The notes under the pieces are model-generated. The model saw only the letters and a program-made list of their open reading frames with translations, ran no database searches and was not told the DNA's origin. The position numbers and the translations under genes are program-made. A DNA stretch of 64,000 nucleotides from G963667145 sp963667145. Its GTDB lineage: Bacteria > Cloacimonadota > Cloacimonadia > G963667145. The stretch lies in assembly GCA_963667145.1 (NCBI GenBank), contig OY762943.1:1302001-1366000 (forward strand), given 5' to 3'. Positions 34,298-41,745 of the stretch are shown piece by piece (the stretch's first letter is position 1; each line of letters begins with the position of its first letter).

Positions 34298-34435
34298 ATT
34301 GTGGTGTGTTTTTAGAGTCACAGAAATTCCAAAGTGCAATTTTTTTTCTTTACTATTTTTTAAAGGTAAAATTTGAATTTATCAATCATACTTTGTATGT
34401 ATAGGTTTATAGTTGGATGTATTTTAGGAGGTTCT

Positions 34436-35698
34436 ATGAAAAGGAAATTTCCCAAGCTGTCGTTACGCTTTGTTATTCAATTAGTTATCGTTGTCCTTAT
34501 TTTCACTTTGGCTGCTCTGCACATCAGGTTTGGCATAGAAAAAGCTGCTCCGATAGACGCTTATTGCCCGTTTGGAGCTGTGGAAAGTTTTTTCACGCTT
34601 ATCTTCAAAGGTGAATTTCTCAAGCGAATTTTTTCCAGTTCGTTTGTTTTGCTGGGAATATTTTTCATCGCTTCTTTCTTTCTGGGCAAAGTATTTTGTG
34701 GATACATTTGTCCACTGGGAGCTATTCAGGAGTGGCTTCGTCCTTTGGGCAAAAAACTCGGTTTCCGCCAAGATTATGAACTCCCCGAAAAAGCTGATAA
34801 ATATCTAAGATACGCTAAATACTTGGTTCTTGTTGTGATTGTTTACTATTCCTTTTATCTCGGAGATTTGGTTTTTCGGCACTATGGTCCGTATAACGCC
34901 TTGATGCACTTGGGTCACGAGATAGATGAGAAGCCAGTTGGCTATGCGGTTTTGCTGATTGTCATCGTCGCTTCCCTATTTTCAAAAAATCTTTGGTGCA
35001 GGTATCTTTGTCCGCTTGGTGCATTTTTTGGAATTATTAGGAAAATCAGTTTTTTGAAGATTGATAGGAACGCTGAAACCTGTATTGATTGCGGAATGTG
35101 CGATAAGTCTTGTCCAGCAGGTCTTTCCATAATGACAGCAAGTTCGCTAAAAAAAGCTGATTGCATAAGTTGTGGGAAATGTATTGATGTTTGCCCGAAA
35201 AATAGCTTGGATTTTGTGCTTTTTGGGAAGAAGGTTTCCGGCAAGATTTTCTCCATCTTGGTTTTGCTTTTGGTGGTTTTGCCTCTCATTGTTATGCCAT
35301 ACACTCCGATTTGGAAGACGAAGCCTGAGTCCAACATCGTGAATAGCAGGGGCGAAATCAACACTGCTGACATCAGGGGAAGCAACACTTTGAAATATAT
35401 TGTCGAAGTTACCAAAGTGCCGTTGCAGGAATTCAAGGACAAACTGAATTTGCCCAGCGATGTTGATGTTACTATCAAGATTAAGCTCATTGGGACGAAA
35501 TACAATCTGAAAAATGCTGATGGCGAATTTTTGCAAACCGAAGATTTTCGCCAAGTGATTGACGATTATATAAGCAAAACACCTACGAGAGCTGTGGGTT
35601 CTTGTCCTTTTGGGGAAATCGATTGTGAATTTCCGGGCAAATGCGGTCGCTATGTCGATTGGGATGAGGACAAAGTTTGTGATTATTCGCAGCAATAA
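34436..35698 (+). CDS. Membrane polyferredoxin, NosR/NapH-like (long)
   Basis: 420 residues from ATG 34436, with AGGAGG four bases before it. Five to six transmembrane helices. Cys motifs are YCPFGAVE (C44), CGYICPLG (C88, C92), CRYLCPLG (C188, C192), then 4Fe-4S clusters C216/219/222/226 and C243/246/249/253. A periplasmic-type C-terminal domain (~residues 290-420) ends with a further Cys-rich segment, SCPFGEIDCEFPGKCGRY. Role in electron transfer is inferred. The last seven codons (VCDYSQQ) reappear 650 bases downstream. Confidence 0.85.
   Translation: MKRKFPKLSLRFVIQLVIVVLIFTLAALHIRFGIEKAAPIDAYCPFGAVESFFTLIFKGEFLKRIFSSSFVLLGIFFIASFFLGKVFCGYICPLGAIQEWLRPLGKKLGFRQDYELPEKADKYLRYAKYLVLVVIVYYSFYLGDLVFRHYGPYNALMHLGHEIDEKPVGYAVLLIVIVASLFSKNLWCRYLCPLGAFFGIIRKISFLKIDRNAETCIDCGMCDKSCPAGLSIMTASSLKKADCISCGKCIDVCPKNSLDFVLFGKKVSGKIFSILVLLLVVLPLIVMPYTPIWKTKPESNIVNSRGEINTADIRGSNTLKYIVEVTKVPLQEFKDKLNLPSDVDVTIKIKLIGTKYNLKNADGEFLQTEDFRQVIDDYISKTPTRAVGSCPFGEIDCEFPGKCGRYVDWDEDKVCDYSQQ
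35672..35692. repeat. 21-bp direct repeat, left copy
   Basis: Lies in the last codons of the polyferredoxin gene (encoding VCDYSQ) and is identical to 36338-36358. Confidence 0.9.
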
Positions 35699-35709
35699 GT
35701 GAGATTTGA

Positions 35710-35784
35710 ATGAGAATAATTTTTTGTTTATTAGTTGGCTTGATTTTGATGGGATGCCAAGGAGATGAGATGGTGCAGTTGTGA
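35710..35784 (+). CDS. Tiny putative lipoprotein (24 residues)
   Basis: ATG to TGA encodes MRIIFCLLVGLILMGCQGDE plus four residues. A complete lipoprotein signal with lipobox LMGC (Cys16) is followed by only eight residues. It could be a genuine entericidin-like micro-lipoprotein or the stump of a truncated lipoprotein gene. The ribosome-binding site is weak. It lies in the segment bounded by the 21-bp repeats. Confidence 0.4.
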   Translation: MRIIFCLLVGLILMGCQGDEMVQL

Positions 35785-35813
35785 GTATTGGAAAGTAAGA
35801 GGAATAAATTTTT

Positions 35814-36320
35814 ATGCGAAATCCTTTTGTAACAGATATAGATGGAGAAGTTTTTAAGATTAGGTTTGCTGACGAAAAAGATATAGAGGCAGTTCTGAAC
35901 TTCATTCGAGAGCTTGCTGAGTATGAGGGGATGCTGGAGTTGGTTACGGCGACGAAAGAAATTTTGCATGATTCTTTATTTGTACGGAAATCAGCCGAGG
36001 TTATTATAGGTGAGTACAATGGTCAGCCTGTCGGTTTTGTGTTGTTTTTTCATAATTTCTCTACTTTTCTCGGTAAAGCAGGATTGTATTTAGAAGATTT
36101 GTACATCAAACAGGAGATGCGAGGCAAGGGTTTTGGGAAAATGATGTTTTCCTTTCTTGCTGAAATAGCTGAAGATCGAGGATGTGGGAGACTGGAATGG
36201 TGGTGTTTGAACTGGAATAAGCCTTCGATAAAGTTCTATGAAAATATGGGTGCAGAAGCTATGAAAGATTGGACTGTGTATCGACTGACTAAAGAAAGTT
36301 TTGCCACTTTGATTAAATAG
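35814..36320 (+). CDS. GNAT acetyltransferase, SSAT-like
   Basis: 168 residues. The acetyl-CoA site is EDLYIKQEMRGKGFGKMMFS (residues ~97-116, R/QxxGxG/A motif). EWWCLNWNKPSIKFYENMGA near the end is characteristic of the spermidine/spermine (or thialysine) N-acetyltransferase subgroup. It likely acetylates a polyamine or amino-acid amine in the cytoplasm. AGAGGA lies upstream. The gene sits inside the 21-bp-repeat-bounded segment, so it may be an inserted gene. Confidence 0.85.
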   Translation: MRNPFVTDIDGEVFKIRFADEKDIEAVLNFIRELAEYEGMLELVTATKEILHDSLFVRKSAEVIIGEYNGQPVGFVLFFHNFSTFLGKAGLYLEDLYIKQEMRGKGFGKMMFSFLAEIAEDRGCGRLEWWCLNWNKPSIKFYENMGAEAMKDWTVYRLTKESFATLIK

Positions 36321-36337
36321 TGGAGATGTACGAAGTG

Positions 36338-36358
36338 AAAGTTTGTGATTATTCGCAG
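36338..36358. repeat. 21-bp direct repeat, right copy
   Basis: Same sequence as 35672-35692, again followed by a stop codon within a few bases. It seems to be a leftover or regenerated polyferredoxin 3' end. Confidence 0.9.
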
Positions 36359-36381
36359 TAGCTTTGACTAGAAAATATTGT

Positions 36382-36900
36382 ATGGAATACCAAAATAGAG
36401 AATTTGAACGAAAAACATTTAGTAATGTAAATTTCACCAACAAATCTTTTAGAAATTCGCGTTTTATAGATTGCGTTTTTGAGGATTGTAATTTGTCGAA
36501 TGTTGTGTTAGAGAAGGCTCAATTTCAAGATGTTCATTTTAAAAATTGCAAAATTATGGGATTGAATTTTTTGCAACTTAATAAATTTATCGTTAGTTTT
36601 GGGTTTCAAGATAGTAATATTTCTGTATCTGTTTTTTCTGATTTGGATTTGGAGAAGATAATTTTCAAAAATTGTCAAATCTACGATTGTGATTTTGTAG
36701 GAACCAATTTATCAAGAGCAAATTTTGAAAATTCAGATTTGCATAAAAGTCGTTTTCAAAATTCTAATTTAAGTTTTGCTTCTTTCAAATTTGCTCGAAA
36801 TTATAGCATTAACCCTAATCAAAACATTCTTAAGAAAACAAAATTCTCTATTCCAGATGTGATTGGGTTGCTGGATAATCTGGATATAGAGGTTGAATAG
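36382..36900 (+). CDS. Pentapeptide-repeat protein, Qnr/McbG-like
   Basis: 172 residues from ATG 36382; a TTG at 36364 would add six. Many A/C/S(D/N)(L/F)xx pentapeptides (FSNVNFTNKSF, CVFEDCNLSNVVLEKAQF, FKNCQIYDCDFVGTNLSRANF split over two coils) predict a right-handed quadrilateral helix. The end (INPNQNILKKTKFSIPDVIG) resembles the Qnr-type family, some members of which mimic DNA and shield gyrase. That role is only a possibility here. AT-rich and without an obvious ribosome-binding site. Confidence 0.75.
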   Translation: MEYQNREFERKTFSNVNFTNKSFRNSRFIDCVFEDCNLSNVVLEKAQFQDVHFKNCKIMGLNFLQLNKFIVSFGFQDSNISVSVFSDLDLEKIIFKNCQIYDCDFVGTNLSRANFENSDLHKSRFQNSNLSFASFKFARNYSINPNQNILKKTKFSIPDVIGLLDNLDIEVE

Positions 36901-37048
36901 CCTTGTAATTTATTGATTTTAGAGCTTGTTATAAATCTTGTTTCGGAAATGATAACACTTTACGCCTTGACAGAAAATTTATAATTCAGTTTATGGATGT
37001 ATGAATTTGAGAAAAAAAATCAAAGTTAGAATAGGTTATAATCACATA

Positions 37049-37103
37049 GAGCCGTAGCTCTTCATATTATTTCTTTTTTCGGGATTTTTATAAGGAAAAT
37101 CCC
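37049..37103 (+). promoter_or_regulatory. Leader hairpins upstream of proV
   Basis: GAGC-CGTA-GCTC (37049-37060) and GGGATTTT (37081-37088) paired with AAAATCCC (37096-37103). A TATAAT at 37037-37042 could be the -10. A T run follows the second hairpin after seven bases, so it may act as a leaky attenuator. Confidence 0.35.
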
Positions 37104-37163
37104 CAATCTGTTTTTCCCATTACCTTCTGTAAGTAAGTTAATTGTTACGTATTAGGAGGGTTT

Positions 37164-38408
37164 ATGGAACGAAAAATCAAAATCAAGGTCGATGGACTTT
37201 GTAAGTTTTTTGGTGGTGAGAAGCAAAAAATCAGAAAACTTTTACTCGAAAATAAGACTAAGTCGGAAATTTTAAGCAAAACCGGTTGCAATGTTGGTGT
37301 CGCCAATGCATCTTTTGAGGTGTATGAGGGCGAAATTTTTGTGGTGATGGGATTGTCAGGCAGTGGTAAATCGACGCTTTTACGCTGTTTGAACAGATTG
37401 ATAACGCCTACTTTCGGTTCAATTTTTTTGGACGATTACGATTTGACTAAGGCGGATAAACAAAAGCTGAGAGAAATTAGGCGGGAAGAGGTTGCTATGG
37501 TTTTTCAACATTTCGGATTGCTTCCGCATCGAGATGTTATTTCCAATATCGCTTTTGGGTTAGAAATAGCTAATGTGCCTTTGGAGGAGCGAGAGGCTAA
37601 AGCTGAGGAAATCTTGAAGACTGTTGGATTGCATGGCTATGGCAGGCAAATGTGCAAGGAGCTTTCGGGAGGTATGCAACAGCGTGTTGGCTTGGGCAGA
37701 GCTTTGGCTATGGGTACGGACATTCTGCTGATGGATGAGGCTTTTTCTGCTCTTGACCCGCTGATTCGCAACAATATGCAAGACGAGCTTTTGGATATGC
37801 AGGAGAAGTTGAACAAGACGATTGTTTTCATTACTCACGATTTGGATGAGGCTCTCAAGCTTGGTGATCGGATTGCGATTATGAAAGATGCCAAGATTGT
37901 GCAGATTGGTACGCCCGAGGAGATTTTGTCTGACCCTGCAAATAGCTATGTCCGCGACTTTGTGGAGCAGGTGGATTCGGCAAAGATTATCACTGTGTCT
38001 AAGGTGATGAGAAAGAATCCTGATAGGATTTTGAATCCCAAGGATGGTCCGAAAGTTGCTATTCGCCTGATGCGGAAGCATTCTTTGTCTTGGTTGCCAG
38101 TTACATCAAGGAATGGACATTTTGAAGGAATGGTTTCTCTGCATGATGCTATTTCTGCTGACAAAAAGGGTTTGAGTTCTTTGCAAGATTTTGTGAATAA
38201 ATCTGCTCCAACAGTTAATTCCGAGACGTACATTCACGAGTTGATTCCTTTGTATATTAACGAGAATATGCCTATTAGTGTGGTGGATGAAGAGGGAAAA
38301 TTCTTGGGGATTGTGCCTATGGCGATGGCGATTTCCATTGTGATGGGTGAAGAGTATGTGAGGCATAATGAAAATCTTGTGCCGAAGCAAGAATTGGAGG
38401 CGAAATGA
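37164..38408 (+). CDS. proV: Glycine betaine/proline ABC transporter ATPase
   Basis: 414 residues. Energises uptake of betaine-type osmoprotectants. Walker A GLSGSGKST (residues 63-71), signature LSGGMQQR (~167), Walker B LLMDEAFSALDP and the H-loop FITHDLDEA. A CBS pair (~285-400) is expected to sense ionic strength or cyclic-di-AMP, as known for OpuA/ProV. AGGAGG upstream of the ATG. It overlaps proW by four bases. Confidence 0.96.
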   Translation: MERKIKIKVDGLCKFFGGEKQKIRKLLLENKTKSEILSKTGCNVGVANASFEVYEGEIFVVMGLSGSGKSTLLRCLNRLITPTFGSIFLDDYDLTKADKQKLREIRREEVAMVFQHFGLLPHRDVISNIAFGLEIANVPLEEREAKAEEILKTVGLHGYGRQMCKELSGGMQQRVGLGRALAMGTDILLMDEAFSALDPLIRNNMQDELLDMQEKLNKTIVFITHDLDEALKLGDRIAIMKDAKIVQIGTPEEILSDPANSYVRDFVEQVDSAKIITVSKVMRKNPDRILNPKDGPKVAIRLMRKHSLSWLPVTSRNGHFEGMVSLHDAISADKKGLSSLQDFVNKSAPTVNSETYIHELIPLYINENMPISVVDEEGKFLGIVPMAMAISIVMGEEYVRHNENLVPKQELEAK

Positions 38409-39238
38409 AGATAATTAATATCGGCAAGGCTTTTGAGAAAAGCATAGATTGGATGGAGATTAATTTCAGCTGGATTTTTGACTCCATCACGTTCTTGGTG
38501 ACTTCGTTCATCGGGGGAGTGGAAACTTTTCTTCTTATGATACCAGCTTTTGTGTTGATACTTTTGTTGGCTCTTTTGACTTATAAACTTTGTGGAAGGA
38601 ATTTAGCGATATTTTCGTTGGTTGGATTTTTCATGATATGGGCTATGGGATATTGGACGCAAATGTTACAAACGCTCACTTTGATAGTAATTTCCACTTT
38701 TTTGGCGTTGGCAATAGGCATTCCCATTGGTGTAGCGTGTTCTCGTAGCGAACGAGTGGAAGCGGGTGTTCGTTTGATTTTGGACTTTATGCAGACTATG
38801 CCTGCGTTTGTTTATCTCATCCCTTCTGTGCTCTTTTTCCAATTGGGTCAGGTGCCTGGTGTGATTTCTACGATAATTTTTTCTATGCCACCTGCGGTAC
38901 GCCTGACGACTTTGGGCATCAGAAATGTGTCCAAAGAGGTGGTGGAAGCTGGAATTTCGTTCGGCTGTTCTCCCAGTCAACTGCTTTTCAAAGTGCAGTT
39001 GCCCTTGGCGAAGAAGACGATTTTTTCTGGGATTAACCAGACGATAATGCTTTCGCTCTCCATGGTGGTAATCAGTGCGATGATTGGAGCAGGAGGACTC
39101 GGAGGCGAGATTTTGAAAGGTATAACCCAGTTGCGTATTGACATTGGGTTTGAGAGTGGATTGGCTGTGGTGATTTTGGCGATATTTTTGGACAGGATTA
39201 CGCAGTCTTTCGGAACTGATGATAAAAATAAAAATTAG
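38405..39238 (+). CDS. proW: Glycine betaine/proline ABC transporter permease
   Basis: 277 residues. Six to seven transmembrane helices with the binding-protein-dependent transport motif around EAGISFGCSPSQLLFKVQLP (EAA loop, residues ~180-199). ACSRSERVEAGVRLILDFMQ precedes TMPAFVYLIPSV, typical of ProW/OpuAB. Coupled to proV by overlap and to proX by an eight-base gap. Confidence 0.95.
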   Translation: MKIINIGKAFEKSIDWMEINFSWIFDSITFLVTSFIGGVETFLLMIPAFVLILLLALLTYKLCGRNLAIFSLVGFFMIWAMGYWTQMLQTLTLIVISTFLALAIGIPIGVACSRSERVEAGVRLILDFMQTMPAFVYLIPSVLFFQLGQVPGVISTIIFSMPPAVRLTTLGIRNVSKEVVEAGISFGCSPSQLLFKVQLPLAKKTIFSGINQTIMLSLSMVVISAMIGAGGLGGEILKGITQLRIDIGFESGLAVVILAIFLDRITQSFGTDDKNKN

Positions 39239-39246
39239 GAGAGAAA

Positions 39247-40092
39247 ATGAAAAAGATTTTATTACTTTGTTGTTTGGTGGCAGTTTTTGCGTTCGGTTGC
39301 AAGGGCGAAGAGCAAAAGAAAACCGCCGATTTGGTGTATGTGAACTGGGCTGAAGGCGTTGCTTACACGCATCTTATTAAGCATATTTTGGAAAAAGATT
39401 TGGGCTACGAAGTGACTATAACCGCCGCTGATGTTGCACCTGGCTACGCTGCTGTGGCTAAGGGCAACAAGGATGTTTTCATGGAATGCTGGGCAGAGCT
39501 TCACAAAAATTACTTGGATAAATTCCAAGGGAAATTTGAGTTCATGGGTGATATTTACGAAGGTACAATTTGTGGTTTGGTGGTTCCAGATTACGTGACT
39601 ATCGACAATATTTCCGAGTTGAAGGCGAATGCGGATAAGTTTGATGGCAGAATTGTGGGGATAGACGCTGGAGCAGGAATGATGAAAACAACTGAGACGA
39701 TTATTTCAGAGTACGATTTGGGAATGGAGTTGATAGCCTCAAGTGGACCTGCGATGACTACGGCTCTGAAAAAGGCTATTACAGACAAAAAGTGGATTGT
39801 GGTTACTGGCTGGAAGCCTCACTGGATGTTCGGTCGCTGGAACCTGAAAGTCCTTAAACAAGACGGAGCGAAATATTGGAATCAAGGCGTGATTAAACTT
39901 GTTGGAAGGAAAGGATTGAGCGAAGAAAAGCCAGAATTGGCAAAATTCTTGAACGGATTTTTCATGACAGACGCTCAGATTTCCAGCCTTATGATAGATG
40001 TTAATGAGAACGACGACATCAACAAGGCTGTGGAGAAATGGGTTAGCGAGAACGAAGAAGCTGTGAAGAAGTGGGTTGCTAACGTGAAATAA
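39247..40092 (+). CDS. proX: Glycine betaine-binding lipoprotein
   Basis: 281 residues. Lipobox FAFGC (Cys18), so it is membrane-anchored. The OpuAC fold is recognised by VNWAEGVAYTHLIKHILEK, MECWAELHKNYLDKF and VTGWKPHWMFGRWNLKVL, whose Trp residues build the aromatic cage for the quaternary ammonium group. It is last in the operon and is followed by a terminator. Confidence 0.95.
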   Translation: MKKILLLCCLVAVFAFGCKGEEQKKTADLVYVNWAEGVAYTHLIKHILEKDLGYEVTITAADVAPGYAAVAKGNKDVFMECWAELHKNYLDKFQGKFEFMGDIYEGTICGLVVPDYVTIDNISELKANADKFDGRIVGIDAGAGMMKTTETIISEYDLGMELIASSGPAMTTALKKAITDKKWIVVTGWKPHWMFGRWNLKVLKQDGAKYWNQGVIKLVGRKGLSEEKPELAKFLNGFFMTDAQISSLMIDVNENDDINKAVEKWVSENEEAVKKWVANVK

Positions 40093-40113
40093 GATTTGTT
40101 AATCAAAATTAAG

Positions 40114-40148
40114 GCTTATCGGACTTGCTGTTCGGTAAGTCTTTTTTT
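40114..40148 (+). terminator. Terminator after proX
   Basis: 11-base stem (40114-40124 with 40130-40140, several G-T pairs), loop TTGCT, then a T run. It may also serve the convergent csaA gene. Confidence 0.8.
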
Positions 40149-40486
40149 TATCCTATGGGCAATCCGTTCTCGGCTTGTCTTTCCGGTTGCAAGAGTGTGA
40201 CGGCATCGCCATCTACTGCTCCCAAAACCAAGCATTCGCTTTGAATATTGGCGATTTGCTTGTTGGGGAAGTTGATAATTGCGACGATTTGCTTGCCGAT
40301 GAGGTCTTCTGGTTGATATAGCTTGGTGATTTGAGCGGAAGTTTTCTTGATGCCGATTTCTTCCCCAAAATTGATGTGCAAGATGTAAGCTGGTTTGCGT
40401 GCTTTGGTAAATGGTTCGGCTTTCGTGATAGTGCCGACACGGATGTCTAAGTTGGCAAAACTTTGCCAGTCTGTTGTTTCTTTCAT
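40148..40486 (-). CDS. csaA: tRNA-binding/chaperone protein CsaA
   Basis: 112 residues, a single EMAP/Trbp111-type OB-fold. FANLDIRVGTITKAEPF and KKTSAQITKLY, followed by GKQIVAIINFPNKQIA and SECLVLGAVDGD, match CsaA closely. It binds tRNA-like RNA or unfolded preproteins. It lies convergent to proX and divergent from the nucleoside transporter operon. Confidence 0.92.
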   Translation of the reverse strand: MKETTDWQSFANLDIRVGTITKAEPFTKARKPAYILHINFGEEIGIKKTSAQITKLYQPEDLIGKQIVAIINFPNKQIANIQSECLVLGAVDGDAVTLLQPERQAENGLPIG

Positions 40487-40654
40487 AAGACTTTTGAAGA
40501 GATTGGCGAGAGTTTGTCAATTCTTAATAAATTTATTTTGGGTTAAACAAGATAGTAAACACTTTCCCTTGACAGTAAAATTTGTATATGACAAAAATGG
40601 TGATGTGTTAAACTTGAATATTGTGAAAAATATAAAAAATAAGGAGTTGGGAAG

Positions 40655-41662
40655 ATGAAAATGAAAAAAATTGTCAGTTTATTTATGATGGTGGCTTTGC
40701 TTTTTGTTTTTTTGCCGGGTTGCAAAGATAGTGGCAAAAAAGGAGCAAAGGAGAATAAAATTGCGGCTCTGTTTCCAGGGTCTATTCAAGATGCCGATTA
40801 CAACACTATTGGGTATGTTGCTCTTGCGGAGGCTGCGAACAATTCGGGTATAAAGTCTGCGTATTCCGAGAAAGTTGCTGTGCCAGATGCCGAGCGTGTG
40901 CTCAATGAGTACATCAACGCTGATTTCAATATCATTTTTGTGCATGGTGCACAGTTCAACGGTGCTGTGGCGAAAGTTGCCCCCAAGTATCCTAATGTGA
41001 CTTTTATCATCGAGGTGGATGCTCCTGCTGCGGAGCCTGCTCCAAATATTTGGTATTTGGAAAGAAATTACTACGTGGGCTTCTATGTGTTGGGTGCTTT
41101 GTCCTGCATGAAGACAGAAACTGGTAAAATCGGTTTTGTAGGTGGATTGGAGTTGCCTTTCGTTAGAGGCGAAATCAACGCTATCAACCAAGCTATTAAA
41201 GATTTGGGTTCGGATGCCAAATTGGAATACATCTTTGTTGGCGATTTCAACGACCCACTCAAGTCCAGACAAGCCGCAGAGAGTTTGATTTCTCAAGGTG
41301 CTGATATTCTGATTAGTGCTGTGAACCTTGGCAACTTCGGACTTTTCAACGCAGTGAAAGAAGCTGACAGACCTGTATTCATCACCACTACTTACACTGG
41401 CAAAGCAGATCAAGCACCTGAAAACTATCTCACTTCCGATATTTTCAACTATACTTTCCCGATTAAGGGCATTGTGCAAAAGATTATTGATGGTGAAAAA
41501 GGCGGATTTTGGAGCATGGAATATGGCGTGGATACAGAGAGATCTACTGAGTTTCCTATCAAAAACGTTAGCCAAGAAATCAACGACAAAGTTAAGCAAA
41601 TTAGCACGGATATTATTTCCGGCAAGATTAAAGTTAATAAAGAGTTAAGCAAAATTCTTTAG
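40655..41662 (+). CDS. BMP-family (PnrA/Med) nucleoside-binding lipoprotein
   Basis: 335 residues. Lipobox FLPGC (Cys23). IAALFPGSIQDADYNTIGYV and VGFVGGLELPFVRGEINA-like segments, with FITTTYTGKADQAPENYLTS later, belong to the basic membrane protein family that binds purine nucleosides. The start ATG is set by AAGGAG eight bases upstream. It is the first gene of an ABC operon and is separated from the next gene by a very strong hairpin. Confidence 0.9.
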   Translation: MKMKKIVSLFMMVALLFVFLPGCKDSGKKGAKENKIAALFPGSIQDADYNTIGYVALAEAANNSGIKSAYSEKVAVPDAERVLNEYINADFNIIFVHGAQFNGAVAKVAPKYPNVTFIIEVDAPAAEPAPNIWYLERNYYVGFYVLGALSCMKTETGKIGFVGGLELPFVRGEINAINQAIKDLGSDAKLEYIFVGDFNDPLKSRQAAESLISQGADILISAVNLGNFGLFNAVKEADRPVFITTTYTGKADQAPENYLTSDIFNYTFPIKGIVQKIIDGEKGGFWSMEYGVDTERSTEFPIKNVSQEINDKVKQISTDIISGKIKVNKELSKIL

Positions 41663-41681
41663 AAGAGTTCTATTGGTCGAA

Positions 41682-41722
41682 GTAGGATTCCTTGAAATAT
41701 TTCGGGGGATCCTACAATTTTG
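41682..41722 (+). terminator. 17-bp perfect inter-gene hairpin after the BMP gene
   Basis: GTAGGATTCCTTGAAAT (41682-41698) pairs with 41699-41715 along its whole length, allowing three G-T pairs, and is followed by AATTTTG. It is probably a leaky terminator or mRNA-stabilising element. Confidence 0.75.
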
Positions 41723-41745
41723 TTGAATAAAATTATGGAGAAACG

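Noticed and set aside
33315..36900. Defence island hypothesis for the AT-rich segment
   Set aside because: No nuclease, helicase, reverse transcriptase, TIR or other effector domain is present; the identifiable genes are a tRNA deacylase, an electron carrier, a GNAT enzyme and a pentapeptide protein.
36967..36985. TTGACA followed by TATAAT upstream of proV
   Set aside because: Only seven bases separate the boxes, so they cannot form one sigma-70-type promoter.
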